Below, piece by piece: positions 43,949 through 53,230 of a stretch of DNA of 64,000 nt. The notes beneath the pieces are model-generated. The model was not told the origin of the DNA. It did no database searches and was given only the letters and a program-made list of their open reading frames with translations. Source of the stretch: an uncultured Owenweeksia sp. (GTDB lineage Bacteria; Bacteroidota; Bacteroidia; Flavobacteriales; Schleiferiaceae); contig CAKZRR010000028.1 of assembly GCA_937146805.1 (NCBI GenBank), positions 1-64,000 on the forward strand, read 5' to 3'. Positions within the stretch are counted from its first letter, which is position 1; every line of letters starts with the position of its first letter. The position numbers were made by a program, and so were the translations under genes.

Positions 43949-45262
43949 TTATTGTTGTTTGGGTAAATAGTACAATACCACACGGTTTTGCTCGGTCAAA
44001 TATTTTTGAGCGGCACGTTGCATATCTTCACGTGTTACTTTGCGGTACTTTTCAATTTCGGTATTAATCAAGTTAGCATCACCAAAATACACGTGGTAGT
44101 TGGCCAAACTTTCGGCAATACCTGCCATGGTAGAGTTGCTGCTTACAAAGTCATTCTCTAACTGGTTTAGTACTTTTTGGTATTCTTTTTCAGAGATCAA
44201 CTCATCACGCACATTTTTTACTTCGGTATCAATACCAGCTGCTAAGTCGCTTACTTCTTTGCCCATATTGCTTATTCCTAAAGTGATAAACAAACCACCA
44301 TCTTCTAAGCTAAAAGGGAAAGCCTGTACTGCTACTCCTAATTGTTGCTCATCTACCAAACTTTTATGAAAGCGAGAACTCTGACCATCTGATAAAAGAG
44401 TGGTCAACATATCCAAGGCATAGGCATCCGGTGTGCCTTGCTTGTCAATTTTATAACCGTAAAAAATCGCAGGTAACTGTATGTTATCATATACCGTATC
44501 TACCACTTCTTTGGCCATTAGGGTTACTTCTGGTTTTGGACGAGGAATTTCGTTGGTTCCCATTGGGATAGTGCCGAAATATTTCTCTACCAAAATTTTA
44601 GCCTCTTTCGGGCTGATGTCTCCTGCAATACTTAGCGTAGCATTATTGGGTACGTAAAAAGTACCGTAAAAATCGGCAAAATCATCAATCTTAGCGGCAT
44701 TCAAATCCTCCATAGTACCAATAGGGGTAATCTCGTAAGGGTGATTTGGGTATGCGTTGGCAAACATATTCTCCATAAAAGATCCATAAGGACGGTTGTC
44801 CACGCGCAATCTTTTTTCCTCTTTTACTACTTCGCGTTGCGTTTCAACACCTTGCTGGTCTACACGGGCTTGCAGCATACGCTCGCTTTCTAGCCAAAGG
44901 CCTAGCTCAAACTGATTGGAAGGCAATAACTCGTAATAAAAAGTACGGTCAAAGCTGGTGTTGGCATTTAAGGCGCCCCCATTTTGTTGTACAATTTTAG
45001 AGTACTCGCCACGGTCAATGTTTGGCGAACCTTCAAACATTAAATGTTCAAAAAAGTGAGCGAAACCAGTACGTCCTTCTTTTTCATTTTTGGCACCTAC
45101 ATGGTAAAGTACCGTTACGGCCACAATAGGAGTGGTGTGATCTTCGTGTAAAATTACGTGTAAACCATTATCTAGTTTATACTCTTCAAATTTTACATTG
45201 GTTTGGGCATTAGCGCCAAAAGCCATTCCTACACTAAGGAATAGCGCAAACAATTTTTTCAT
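43949..45262 (-). CDS. M16 family zinc peptidase, active partner
   Basis: A 437-residue secreted protease. Signal peptide ends at ANAQ (about residue 20). The zinc motif is HFFEH (69-73) with the distal glutamate in the VVKEEKRLRVDN stretch about 76 residues later. The second M16 domain follows at about 190-370. It would degrade peptides in the periplasm together with the inactive partner encoded next. The ATG at 45262 starts at the signal peptide; the longer frame adds eleven residues lacking such a signal. Confidence 0.93.
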   Translation of the reverse strand: MKKLFALFLSVGMAFGANAQTNVKFEEYKLDNGLHVILHEDHTTPIVAVTVLYHVGAKNEKEGRTGFAHFFEHLMFEGSPNIDRGEYSKIVQQNGGALNANTSFDRTFYYELLPSNQFELGLWLESERMLQARVDQQGVETQREVVKEEKRLRVDNRPYGSFMENMFANAYPNHPYEITPIGTMEDLNAAKIDDFADFYGTFYVPNNATLSIAGDISPKEAKILVEKYFGTIPMGTNEIPRPKPEVTLMAKEVVDTVYDNIQLPAIFYGYKIDKQGTPDAYALDMLTTLLSDGQSSRFHKSLVDEQQLGVAVQAFPFSLEDGGLFITLGISNMGKEVSDLAAGIDTEVKNVRDELISEKEYQKVLNQLENDFVSSNSTMAGIAESLANYHVYFGDANLINTEIEKYRKVTREDMQRAAQKYLTEQNRVVLYYLPKQQ

Positions 45263-45312
45263 TTGAGTTTGATTTTTAATGAATTGATTTTTCAACTATC
45301 GAGTAGCAGCGC

Positions 45313-45320
45313 CAAAAGTA
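45313..45320 (-). promoter_or_regulatory. -7 promoter box of M16 operon
   Basis: TACTTTTG on the reverse strand matches TAnnTTTG exactly, 50 bases before the ATG at 45262. Confidence 0.5.
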
Positions 45321-45388
45321 CTAAAAAGCATAGGGTGAAAAAGGAAATAAATGGAAAGCTTTTACCTCTGTTAATAGCGCTGTGCGAT

Positions 45389-46942
45389 TTACCGTGCAAT
45401 AACCAGTTTGTGCGTTTGGCTGTGGCCTGATGGGGCTTGCAACCGAACAAAATAGAGACCAACGGGATAAGCTTCTACCGATAAGGTGGTGTGCGCGGCA
45501 GTTAACCGTTGCTCATGCCATACAGTGCCTCTAATATCCAATAGCTGCAAGGTAGTTTTTGGAGGTAATTTATCAGCGGCTATAGTTAGGGTAGTTTGTA
45601 CGGGGTTGGGGAAGATATTTAACTCTTCCTTTTCGGTGATTACTTCTTCTACACCAATTCTATTTACACAACTAGGTATAGCACAGCCCATGCTGTCCAT
45701 CTTTACAATCCAGCCGTTGTAGCCCAAGTGTACATTTACGTGGGTGGTATCAAAAGTTGTAAAATAGCCACCAGCTATATAACCACCATCGGAGGTGGGG
45801 CGCAAATCGTAGAGTACACTCCAATCATCTGGTGGGGCATTTACACCTTGCCCGTTATAGTACCTAAACCAAAGGTCGTTTAAGTTTTCATCGATGGCTA
45901 AGGTGTATGCTTGTACAACGCCCCCAGCTAAGTTGGTGTCTTGGTGAGCCAGTCGACCTACAGCGATAAATTTCGAACCATTTTTAATTAAATGATGAGA
46001 CATTAAATTACGAATTTTGATAAATGGATAGTTTTTTTTTACAATTTCCTGTCCAGTCATATCATCTATAATAGAATAAACTGGAAAGTATTTACTTCCG
46101 CCTGCTGTTTTAGCAAAGCTTTGGCTGTAATGGATCATAATATTACCATCATCTCGGTAAGCAGCACAGGCAATTCCATCTATTTGGTTTCCTCCATACG
46201 TTTTTTGCCAAAGTAGGTTACCTGCGCTGTCGGTGCGCATTAATAAGGGGTTGGCTGTTTGCTGATCGGGCAAATAGAGTTTTGAGCCAGCCATTAAAAA
46301 TCCGCCATCGGGAGTAGGATATACATGAAAGGGATATAGACTGATACTGTCCGGCTCTTGAAAAATCTTCTCCCATAGTAGTACTCCATGCTTATTGGTG
46401 CGAACTAAATTGGCATCGTAGCGACTTTTAGCTGCTACGTATGTAAGTCCAGTAAGTATGAAACCACTATCGGGGAGTTGCTTTATTTGATAAATAGGTC
46501 TTACATTGGCGCTTAAGGCGGGATACCTTAGCCACAAGGTGTCTAAGTTAGAGTCAAATTTTAAAATTCCGTTTTTCGTTGATGGCCCCAAAGCGTTATC
46601 AATGGTTGTTACAAAATTACCATCAAAAGTTTTTACTAGGCTGATGTGATTGGATGGAAAGAAAGTTTGGGTGCTGTCTATTATGCGCTTTTCTTTTACA
46701 ATTGCACCAGTAGCATCAAATTGTAAGAGATTAACGCTGTATCGGTTGGTTGCGATTTGGTAAAATTGCCCAACACCAAAATACTGCCCATTACTTTCCA
46801 AAATAGATTGTATCCTAGTACTCTCCCTAATAGGTTCGTTAAACTGAGTTGTTTGCGCTTGCATTGCTGAGCTTGCAAAAAACAGCAAAAGCCCCAAAAG
46901 TGGGGCTTTAAACTGTTTAATATATAAATGGTTTGTTATCAT
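45389..46942 (-). CDS. Secreted beta-propeller-like protein with T9SS sorting domain
   Basis: A 517-residue protein. Signal peptide ends at AMQAQ (about 30). The body (about 35-430) has repeated units with blocks like DGGFLMAGS, DSGFILTGLTYV and DGGYIAGGYF, typical of T9SS-exported propeller proteins. The C-terminus (about 440-517, from IFPNPVQTTL to HKLVIAR) is a type A T9SS sorting domain. No enzyme motif recognised. Its ATG overlaps the stop of the decayed gene fragment upstream (ATGA), indicating that an intact upstream partner gene once preceded it. Confidence 0.82.
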   Translation of the reverse strand: MITNHLYIKQFKAPLLGLLLFFASSAMQAQTTQFNEPIRESTRIQSILESNGQYFGVGQFYQIATNRYSVNLLQFDATGAIVKEKRIIDSTQTFFPSNHISLVKTFDGNFVTTIDNALGPSTKNGILKFDSNLDTLWLRYPALSANVRPIYQIKQLPDSGFILTGLTYVAAKSRYDANLVRTNKHGVLLWEKIFQEPDSISLYPFHVYPTPDGGFLMAGSKLYLPDQQTANPLLMRTDSAGNLLWQKTYGGNQIDGIACAAYRDDGNIMIHYSQSFAKTAGGSKYFPVYSIIDDMTGQEIVKKNYPFIKIRNLMSHHLIKNGSKFIAVGRLAHQDTNLAGGVVQAYTLAIDENLNDLWFRYYNGQGVNAPPDDWSVLYDLRPTSDGGYIAGGYFTTFDTTHVNVHLGYNGWIVKMDSMGCAIPSCVNRIGVEEVITEKEELNIFPNPVQTTLTIAADKLPPKTTLQLLDIRGTVWHEQRLTAAHTTLSVEAYPVGLYFVRLQAPSGHSQTHKLVIAR

Positions 46943-47040
46943 TTTTGAATAATCACCTTTTCGCTGGCACTGTTTCCGTTAACGTCTAGCACTCGAATAA
47001 CGTACTGCTAGGTAGGGGTAGTATTAATTTGGCTTTTTGC
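46939..47040 (-). pseudogene. Decayed 3' end of an upstream gene (domain tail)
   Basis: On the reverse strand, ...QYVIRVLDVNGNSASEKV plus IIQK then stop reads like the end of a beta-sandwich or T9SS-associated domain. Its stop codon overlaps the ATG of the downstream T9SS gene (ATGA). Going upstream the frame meets a TAG at 47008-47010, and no adjacent frame continues convincingly beyond about 47040. The gene appears to have lost its 5' part; only about 20 intact codons remain. Confidence 0.55.
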
Positions 47041-47192
47041 GGTGTGAATGTACTATTAAAATCTTTTGCATTTTTGCGTTGGCTATACCTTGAGTTGGCT
47101 TAAAACCGAGTTGTAAGTCAGGTAAATAAGGGTAAAATTAAGGTGTGCTAAAACTTTTTGCAAAACAATATTTTACAGCTAAATTCTTTTCA

Positions 47193-47200
47193 TACATTTG
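47193..47200 (+). promoter_or_regulatory. -7 promoter box of rplU-rpmA
   Basis: TACATTTG matches TAnnTTTG exactly, 24 bases before the rplU ATG. Confidence 0.6.
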
Positions 47201-47224
47201 CAGCCCTTAAAAAATAAGTGAATC

Positions 47225-47752
47225 ATGTACGCAATAGTAGAGATAGCAGGGCATCAGTACAAAGTACAGCAAGATCAACAAATTTATGTGAACCGTTTGG
47301 CCGGAGCTGAAGGCGATACTTTATCTTTTGATAAGGTGCTTTTGACCGACAATGACGGAGCAATAGAAGTTGGCGCCCCAGTTATAGAAGGTATCGAAGT
47401 AGGTGCAAAAATTGTATCTCACCTTAAAGCCGATAAAGAGATTGTCTTTAAAAAGAAACGTAGAAAAGGCTACAAAAAGAAAAATGGCCACCGCCAAGCA
47501 ATTTCATTAATTGAAATTACTGGTATTGGTAAAGGAAAAGCTAAGAAAGCAGCTCCTAAAAAAGCCGAAGCACCAAAGGTAGAAGCTAAAAAAGAGGAGG
47601 CTCCAAAAAAGGCGGCTCCAGTAGCTAAAGCGGAAGCAACGGCTGATTTAAGTAGCAAAACCGTAGCCGAGTTGAAAGAGATGGCGAAAGCCGCTGGTAT
47701 TACCGGTATTTCGGCTATGAAAAAAGACGATTTGATTAAGGCGCTTAGCTAA
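47225..47752 (+). CDS. rplU: Ribosomal protein L21 with C-terminal SAP-like extension
   Basis: The first ~103 residues are normal L21 (MYAIVEIAGHQYKVQ, FKKKRRKGYKKKNGHRQ), a component of the large ribosomal subunit. It continues with an Ala/Lys/Glu/Pro-rich linker (about 104-145, repeated KKAAP/KKAEAPK units) and ends with about 30 residues, LSSKTVAELKEMAKAAGITG then ISAMKKDDLIKALS, which match the SAP/Rho N-terminal helix-extended-loop-helix. Total 175 residues against 103 typical. Extended L21 occurs in other Bacteroidota. The tail may bind nucleic acid. Cotranscribed with rpmA 27 bp downstream. Confidence 0.95.
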   Translation: MYAIVEIAGHQYKVQQDQQIYVNRLAGAEGDTLSFDKVLLTDNDGAIEVGAPVIEGIEVGAKIVSHLKADKEIVFKKKRRKGYKKKNGHRQAISLIEITGIGKGKAKKAAPKKAEAPKVEAKKEEAPKKAAPVAKAEATADLSSKTVAELKEMAKAAGITGISAMKKDDLIKALS

Positions 47753-47779
47753 ATTATAAATATTTAAAAACAGAATATC

Positions 47780-48040
47780 ATGGCTCATAAGAAAGGAGTT
47801 GGTAGTTCGAAGAACGGTAGAGAATCAGAAAGTAAACGCTTAGGTGTTAAAATTTTTGGTGGCCAAGGTGCTATTGCTGGTAACATTATTGTTCGCCAAC
47901 GTGGTACACGTCACAATCCAGGCGAAAACGTAGGTATTGGTAAGGACCATACTTTGTTTGCTTTGGTAGACGGAACTGTTGTTTTCAAAAAGAAAAAAGA
48001 CAATAAATCATACGTATCGGTAGCGCCATTCGCTAACTGA
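47780..48040 (+). CDS. rpmA: Ribosomal protein L27
   Basis: An 86-residue L27, usual length. [24 protein letters not shown] at the N-terminus reaches into the peptidyl-transferase centre. [29 protein letters not shown] is the family core. No N-terminal propeptide is present. Follows rplU in the standard order and ends before a terminator hairpin. Confidence 0.97.
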   Translation: MAHKKGVGSSKNGRESESKRLGVKIFGGQGAIAGNIIVRQRGTRHNPGENVGIGKDHTLFALVDGTVVFKKKKDNKSYVSVAPFAN

Positions 48041-48064
48041 TTCTAACGATTTTATAATGTTTAC

Positions 48065-48107
48065 AAATCCTAACGAGTCAAGTGCTTGTTAGGATTTTTT
48101 TGTTTTT
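48065..48107 (+). terminator. Terminator of rplU-rpmA operon
   Basis: AAATCCTAAC (48065-48074) pairs perfectly with GTTAGGATTT (48088-48097); an inner CAAG/CTTG stem shortens the loop. A T-rich tract follows. Confidence 0.85.
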
Positions 48108-48173
48108 ACTTTTGGGCAGATTTTGAAAATAAAATCGCCCGTATTATTTTAAAATTATTCAATTTTTAAGCCC

Positions 48174-49445
48174 ATGCTCGAGCTTACTTACTTACGAAAC
48201 CAAGGCCAAGAAGCCGTTGACGCTTTAGCCAAAAGAAAGATAAACGCCCAAGATACCGTGGCTTCTGTTTTACAATTAGATGAACAGAGACGAAATGGCC
48301 AAACCGAATTGGATCAGTTACTATCTGAAGCGAATCAGATAAGTAAAGAGATTGGTAATTTGTTTAAAGCCGGAAAAGCACAAGAGGCGCAAGCTTTAAA
48401 ACAACGAAGTACTGAGCTTAAAGAAATTACCAAGCAAAAACAAGCCGAGCAAGAAGTTGTAAAAGCAGCGCTGGAAAGTAAGTTGGTAGAGCTACCCAAT
48501 ACACCTTATCATTTGGTGAAAGAAGGAGCAGGCGAAGCCGATAATGAGATTGTAAAAACGGTAGGTGAAATTCCTAAACTGGAAGGCGTAGCCAAACCAC
48601 ACTGGGAGTTAACGGAGCAGTACGATCTTATTAGTTTTGATTTAGGTGTTAAAATTACCGGAGCAGGTTTTCCTGTGTATATGGGTAAAGGTGCTGGCTT
48701 GCAGCGTGCTTTGATAAATTTCTTTTTAGAAGAAAATCAAAAACAAGGCTATAAGGAGTTTATTCCTCCCCACTTTATCAATGCAGCTTCGGGTTTTGGT
48801 ACAGGCCAACTTCCCGATAAGGAAGGGCAGATGTACCATATGGGAGAAGATGATTTGTACGCGATACCCACTGCTGAGGTACCCATCACCAATTTGTTTA
48901 GAGATGAAATTGTAAACCGTGCCGATTTACCTATTCAATGTACCGCCTATACGCCTTGCTTTAGAAGAGAGGCAGGTAGTTATGGTAAAGATGTGCGTGG
49001 GCTAAACCGCTTGCATCAGTTTGATAAAGTGGAGATAGTAAATGTGTGCCATCCAGATGAATCGTATGCCTTATTGGATAAGATGGTGGAGCATGTGGAA
49101 GGTTTACTGCAAAAGTTGGAGTTGCCCTATCGTATTTTGCGATTGTGTGGTGGCGATATGGGTTTTACATCGGCCATGACCTATGATTTTGAGGTGTGGA
49201 GTGCTGCCCAAGAAAGATGGTTGGAAGTGAGCTCGGTTTCTAATTTTGAAACTTTTCAAAGTAACCGCATGAAATTGCGTTTTCGCGATGAAAATAACAA
49301 GACACAATTGTGCCATACGCTTAATGGTAGTGCACTGGCTTTACCAAGAATTGTGGCAGCATTATTGGAGAATCATCAAACCGAAAAAGGAATAAAAATC
49401 CCATCGGCCTTGGTGCCTTATACCCGTTTTGAATGGATAGATTAA
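48174..49445 (+). CDS. serS: Seryl-tRNA synthetase
   Basis: A 423-residue class II synthetase, full length. It charges tRNA-Ser with serine. N-terminal long coiled coil (about 30-100, tRNA-binding) is evident. Class II motif 2 is TPCFRREAGSYGKDVRGLNRLHQFDKVEI (about 260-288) and motif 3 GSALALPRIVAALLENHQ (about 385-402). PTAEVPITN (about 232-240) contacts serine. No strong promoter box was found; its end overlaps the next gene by 13 bases. Confidence 0.96.
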   Translation: MLELTYLRNQGQEAVDALAKRKINAQDTVASVLQLDEQRRNGQTELDQLLSEANQISKEIGNLFKAGKAQEAQALKQRSTELKEITKQKQAEQEVVKAALESKLVELPNTPYHLVKEGAGEADNEIVKTVGEIPKLEGVAKPHWELTEQYDLISFDLGVKITGAGFPVYMGKGAGLQRALINFFLEENQKQGYKEFIPPHFINAASGFGTGQLPDKEGQMYHMGEDDLYAIPTAEVPITNLFRDEIVNRADLPIQCTAYTPCFRREAGSYGKDVRGLNRLHQFDKVEIVNVCHPDESYALLDKMVEHVEGLLQKLELPYRILRLCGGDMGFTSAMTYDFEVWSAAQERWLEVSSVSNFETFQSNRMKLRFRDENNKTQLCHTLNGSALALPRIVAALLENHQTEKGIKIPSALVPYTRFEWID

Positions 49446-49993
49446 TTACCGTTGCTCTAGCAACAATAGTACTTTGGAGCATATCATCGTGCTCTCAGCC
49501 CACTCAGTTTTCAAAAGAAATTGCCGTGTTGGATTCTTTAGAAACAAGATTACTAGCTGATCAAAAATTATTGGATAGTTTAATGGCTACGGGTTTGGAG
49601 GATTGGCAACCTCAGGTTACCGAAAAGCTGAAGTATTTAAACACCCACTTAACCGATAGCCTTCATCGAGACTTTTGGCTCAATGAAATGAACTTTTTGT
49701 CTCAGGCCGAAAAAGCTTTTAGAAGATTAACGGCTAACCATGTCTCCTTATCTGAAAAAATGGCTTACAATTTAAAGCAGCAGCAAACACTCGAAAATAG
49801 TTTGCGAGATAATAAACTAACACCCGAAGAGGCGCAAAAATATCTGGAACAAGAAATAGCCGCCTATCAGCAAGAAGCGGTAATGATGGGCAAGGCGGTG
49901 TATGGTAGTAAATTAGGCATGGCTCGTTGGAATATTATCGCCCCAAGAATAGACTCGGCCATTGCGCACCTTAAGGCGAAGGAATTACCTTAA
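49433..49993 (+). CDS. Hypothetical helical lipoprotein
   Basis: A 186-residue lipoprotein. The signal peptide ends at the lipobox ISSC (cysteine about 20). The mature part is almost wholly helical, rich in Glu, Gln and Leu, with heptad-like spacing from about 70 to 160. Family not recognised. Its ATG lies inside the 3' end of serS (13-base overlap), so it is cotranslated with it. Location outer or inner membrane, facing the periplasm. Confidence 0.68.
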   Translation: MDRLITVALATIVLWSISSCSQPTQFSKEIAVLDSLETRLLADQKLLDSLMATGLEDWQPQVTEKLKYLNTHLTDSLHRDFWLNEMNFLSQAEKAFRRLTANHVSLSEKMAYNLKQQQTLENSLRDNKLTPEEAQKYLEQEIAAYQQEAVMMGKAVYGSKLGMARWNIIAPRIDSAIAHLKAKELP

Positions 49994-50102
49994 GTATGTT
50001 TGAAAATTCAAAAATTGCCAAACAATAAGTGGTTTTAAAGATGAGTTTTAGTTGCTACATTTAACCTCCTTATTTCAAGTACACGTAGTTTAACTTTAGT
50101 CC

Positions 50103-51968
50103 ATGCTTTCACGCGCTTTTATCTTAATTTTCTTTGTTTGTTTTAGCTTTTTCGGCTTTAGCCAAGAGGGTATAAAAATTGGGGTAGGAGCTGATGATGT
50201 AAAGCAATCGATTGGAACGGAGGACTGGGAACTGGCGCAACATTATTATCAGCAAGAGGACTACGAAAAGGCACTGGTTTACTTTAAAAAGCTCACCAAA
50301 AAGCGGAAGGATAAGCGCTTATATGATTTGGGTTTAAATAGTTATTTGGCTTTAAACCAGTACAAGGAGGCGCGCTCAGTTATTAAGAATTACATTAAGC
50401 ATACCCAAGGCAGACAAGGTATTTACTATGCCGATTTAGTGGGTGTGTATCAAATTGAAAAAAAGGATGGTGCAGTAAATGAGCTAATGGAAGAGCTGGT
50501 GGAGAAGATGAATGCCAACCCTAATTTAGCGTACAGTTTTGGAGATGCTTTTCAGAAAAAGGGATACCCCAATTTAGCGCTGCAAATTTACGAAGCAGCT
50601 GAGGCCGTAAGCGGGTCGGTTAATTTTGATTATCAAAAATCTCAAATATTTGGTGAGCTAGGTCAAATAGAAAGTATGTACAGTATGTACGTTAAAATGG
50701 TGGTGCAAAATCCCAATTACATGCCTACTATTAAGCAGCTTTTAGGAATGAGTTTTAACCAGGGTATTATCGATGAGCAAGTTGGTTTTTTTACTGAGTT
50801 ATTAGTGAAAGAAATTCAGGCAGGAGGACCCGCCACGCTAAATGAGCTATTAGTTTTTGTGTTTATAAGACAAGAGAATTATACCGGTGCTTTTTTGCAG
50901 TTAAAGGCTTTGGATAAGCGCAATCCTGGTAATAAAAGTGATTTGTACGAATTGGCTAAGGTTTGTCAAAGTAACGAGGCGTATGAGCAAGCCCAAGAAA
51001 TTTACAGATATATTATAAAGGCGGGCAGCGATTACGCCTATTATGAGCTGGCTTTAATTCTGGAATTAGAAACGAGTCAACAACAGTTATTAAAAAGTAA
51101 TGACACTCAAAAAAGCGATTGGCAAAGCTTAGAGTTGCGGTATCAAAAGGCGTTTAAACATTTAAAAGGAACTCCTTACTTAGCAGATTGGAGCATGGGC
51201 TTGGCAGATGTTTTAGCCTTTAGGTTAGGCAAACCAGACTCAGCGGTGAGTGTGCTTAAAGGCTTGTTTAGCAACGCTATGGTAGGTGAAAAAGCCATTG
51301 CCTTGGCTAAAATTAAATTGGGCGATATTTTGTTGTTTTCGGGAGATAGATGGGAGGCCATATTAATGTACGGTCAAGCCGAGAAAGCATTTGAACAATC
51401 GCCAATAGGGCAAGAAGCTAAGTTTAAAAAAGCAAAAGCAGCCTATTATGTGGGCGATTTTGAATGGGCGCAAAGTACCTTTAATGTATTGAAGGAGAGT
51501 ACCTCTAAACTCATCGCGAATGATGCCATGAGTTATTCGTTATTAATCACCGATAATACAGCTTTAGATACAAATACAGAAGCGCTGGAGATGTACGCCA
51601 AAGCAGATTTACTATTGTATCGTCAGCAATACGATTCGGTGAACACGCTGTTAAGTAGGATGGATATTGCGTTTGGGGATCACCCTATTTTGGATGATGT
51701 GCTTTTTATGCAGGTAAAAGTGCATGTAGAACTTAGAGAATATCTGGCAGCAGCCGATAAATTGGAGACCTTATTAACCACCTATCCTAAAAGTATTTTG
51801 GCTGATAATGCCCTTTACCAATTGGCGGGTTTATATGAAGTAGAGCTGGCGCAAAAGGAAAAAGCAAGTGAATTATATCAGCAATTATTCATTGAACATA
51901 CTGATAGCTTTTTTGCAGCCGATGCGCGCAAACGTTTTAGGGAGCTACGTGGTGATGTACTTAACTAG
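50103..51968 (+). CDS. Secreted tetratricopeptide repeat protein
   Basis: A 621-residue protein with signal peptide (1-22, ending FGFSQ). The rest is a series of helical repeats of TPR type, e.g. WELAQHYYQQEDYEKALVYFKKL (about 41-63), and a C-terminal group LDTNTEALEMYAKADLLLYRQQYDSV and LAAADKLETLLTTYPKSILADNALYQLAGLYE (about 560-590), resembling the Tol/Pal-associated CpoB/YbgF repeats. Probably periplasmic protein-protein scaffold. First gene of a tight five-gene operon ending with recX. Confidence 0.85.
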   Translation: MLSRAFILIFFVCFSFFGFSQEGIKIGVGADDVKQSIGTEDWELAQHYYQQEDYEKALVYFKKLTKKRKDKRLYDLGLNSYLALNQYKEARSVIKNYIKHTQGRQGIYYADLVGVYQIEKKDGAVNELMEELVEKMNANPNLAYSFGDAFQKKGYPNLALQIYEAAEAVSGSVNFDYQKSQIFGELGQIESMYSMYVKMVVQNPNYMPTIKQLLGMSFNQGIIDEQVGFFTELLVKEIQAGGPATLNELLVFVFIRQENYTGAFLQLKALDKRNPGNKSDLYELAKVCQSNEAYEQAQEIYRYIIKAGSDYAYYELALILELETSQQQLLKSNDTQKSDWQSLELRYQKAFKHLKGTPYLADWSMGLADVLAFRLGKPDSAVSVLKGLFSNAMVGEKAIALAKIKLGDILLFSGDRWEAILMYGQAEKAFEQSPIGQEAKFKKAKAAYYVGDFEWAQSTFNVLKESTSKLIANDAMSYSLLITDNTALDTNTEALEMYAKADLLLYRQQYDSVNTLLSRMDIAFGDHPILDDVLFMQVKVHVELREYLAAADKLETLLTTYPKSILADNALYQLAGLYEVELAQKEKASELYQQLFIEHTDSFFAADARKRFRELRGDVLN

Positions 51969-51970
51969 AA

Positions 51971-52315
51971 ATGATGACCAGAGATTCGATTATATCCATA
52001 TTTGAAGAAATGGCGGACGCTTATCCCGACCAAAAAGTAAAGGGAAAATCGATGCCTTATTTATCTCTAAATGGAAATATGTTTGGTTTTATCAGTAAAG
52101 AAAATCAGTTAGTATTAAGGCTTTCCAAAGAGGATAGAGCTGCGTTTTTAAGTTCGTTTGAGGGAAGTGAAATATTTCAACACGGTGTATTAATGAAAGA
52201 TTATGTGGCCGTTCCAACTTCTTTGTTAGAGGATAAAGAAGGATTGGCTGGTTGTTTTGAAAAATGCTGGACAAACGCCACAAGCTTAAAACCAAAACCT
52301 AGTAAAAAGAAGTAA
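51971..52315 (+). CDS. TfoX-N-like small protein
   Basis: A 114-residue soluble protein. The segment KVKGKSMPYLSLNGNMFGFISKENQLVLRLSKEDRAAFLSSFE (about 22-64) fits the TfoX N-terminal domain pattern, which is found alone in many bacteria. Ends in a Lys/Pro-rich tail. In Haemophilus, TfoX controls competence, but single-domain relatives have no known role. Gap to the upstream TPR gene is 2 bases. Confidence 0.65.
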   Translation: MMTRDSIISIFEEMADAYPDQKVKGKSMPYLSLNGNMFGFISKENQLVLRLSKEDRAAFLSSFEGSEIFQHGVLMKDYVAVPTSLLEDKEGLAGCFEKCWTNATSLKPKPSKKK

Positions 52316-52317
52316 TC

Positions 52318-53226
52318 TTGTCTGTTCCATTTACCCCGAATAAAGTATTAATTACTGGTGGTACCGGATTGGTAGGCCAAGCTCTTACGGAGAGTTTATT
52401 GAATAAAGGCATTGGGGTCCATCATCTAAGTTCACGAAACAATACAGACGCTAAGGTTCCTACTTTTCAATGGAATTACTTGAAAGGAACGATTGATGAA
52501 CAGGCATTGGAAGGCGTTGATACCATTGTTCATTTAGCGGGGGCAGGTGTAGCTGATAAGCGCTGGAGTGCTGCACGGAAAAAAGTGCTGTTAGAAAGCC
52601 GTGTGCATACGGCACAATTGATCTACGATACTTGCGCAAGCTTAAATAAATGGCCTAAGGTTTTTGTTTCTGCATCAGGAATAGGTTACTACGGTTTGGA
52701 GACCAGCCTTGAACTTTGCAAGGAAAGTGATTTAGCTGCTTCGGATTTTTTTGGTGAGTTGTGTAGAAAATGGGAAGAGAAAGCATTGCAATTTTCGGAA
52801 AAGGGTAGCAGAGTAGTTTGCCTTAGAACGGGAGTAGTTTTAACACCTCAAGGTGGTGCTATGAAACACTTGTTGGCCTTGGCGGGAAAAGGACTAACCA
52901 CTATTTTTTCGGATGGAAAGCAGGCCATGCCATGGATTGCTTTAGAAGATTTGGTGGGATTGTATCAAACTTCTATTTGTAACCTAAATTGGCAAGGAGC
53001 TTTTAACGCCTGTGGCCCAACGCATAATAATCATAAGGAAGTGATGCGTTGGCTCGCTAATTTTGCAAACTCTAAGATTTGGTTGCCTAAGGTGCCTACC
53101 TTTGCCGCTAGGCTTGCACTCGGGCAAATGAGTAAAATGCTAACAGAAGGTAAGCCAATTTCGGTGAATAAGGCCGTGGAGATGGGTTACAATTTTGAAA
53201 TTAAGGAACTATCACAAATAAAATAA
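52318..53226 (+). CDS. TIGR01777-type SDR oxidoreductase
   Basis: A 302-residue epimerase-like protein of the TIGR01777/SDR39U1 family. NAD(P) site VLITGGTGLVGQALTESLLNKG (about 9-30); VHLAGAGVADKRWSAARKKVLLESRV (about 69-94) and SASGIGYYG (about 118-126) are family hallmarks. C-terminal half is DUF1731-like (WLANFANSKIWLPKVPTFAARLALGQMSKML). Uses TTG as start: 3 bases after the previous stop with no ATG nearby. Substrate unknown; some relatives affect cell division. Confidence 0.88.
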   Translation: MSVPFTPNKVLITGGTGLVGQALTESLLNKGIGVHHLSSRNNTDAKVPTFQWNYLKGTIDEQALEGVDTIVHLAGAGVADKRWSAARKKVLLESRVHTAQLIYDTCASLNKWPKVFVSASGIGYYGLETSLELCKESDLAASDFFGELCRKWEEKALQFSEKGSRVVCLRTGVVLTPQGGAMKHLLALAGKGLTTIFSDGKQAMPWIALEDLVGLYQTSICNLNWQGAFNACGPTHNNHKEVMRWLANFANSKIWLPKVPTFAARLALGQMSKMLTEGKPISVNKAVEMGYNFEIKELSQIK

Positions 53227-53230
53227 AGCT

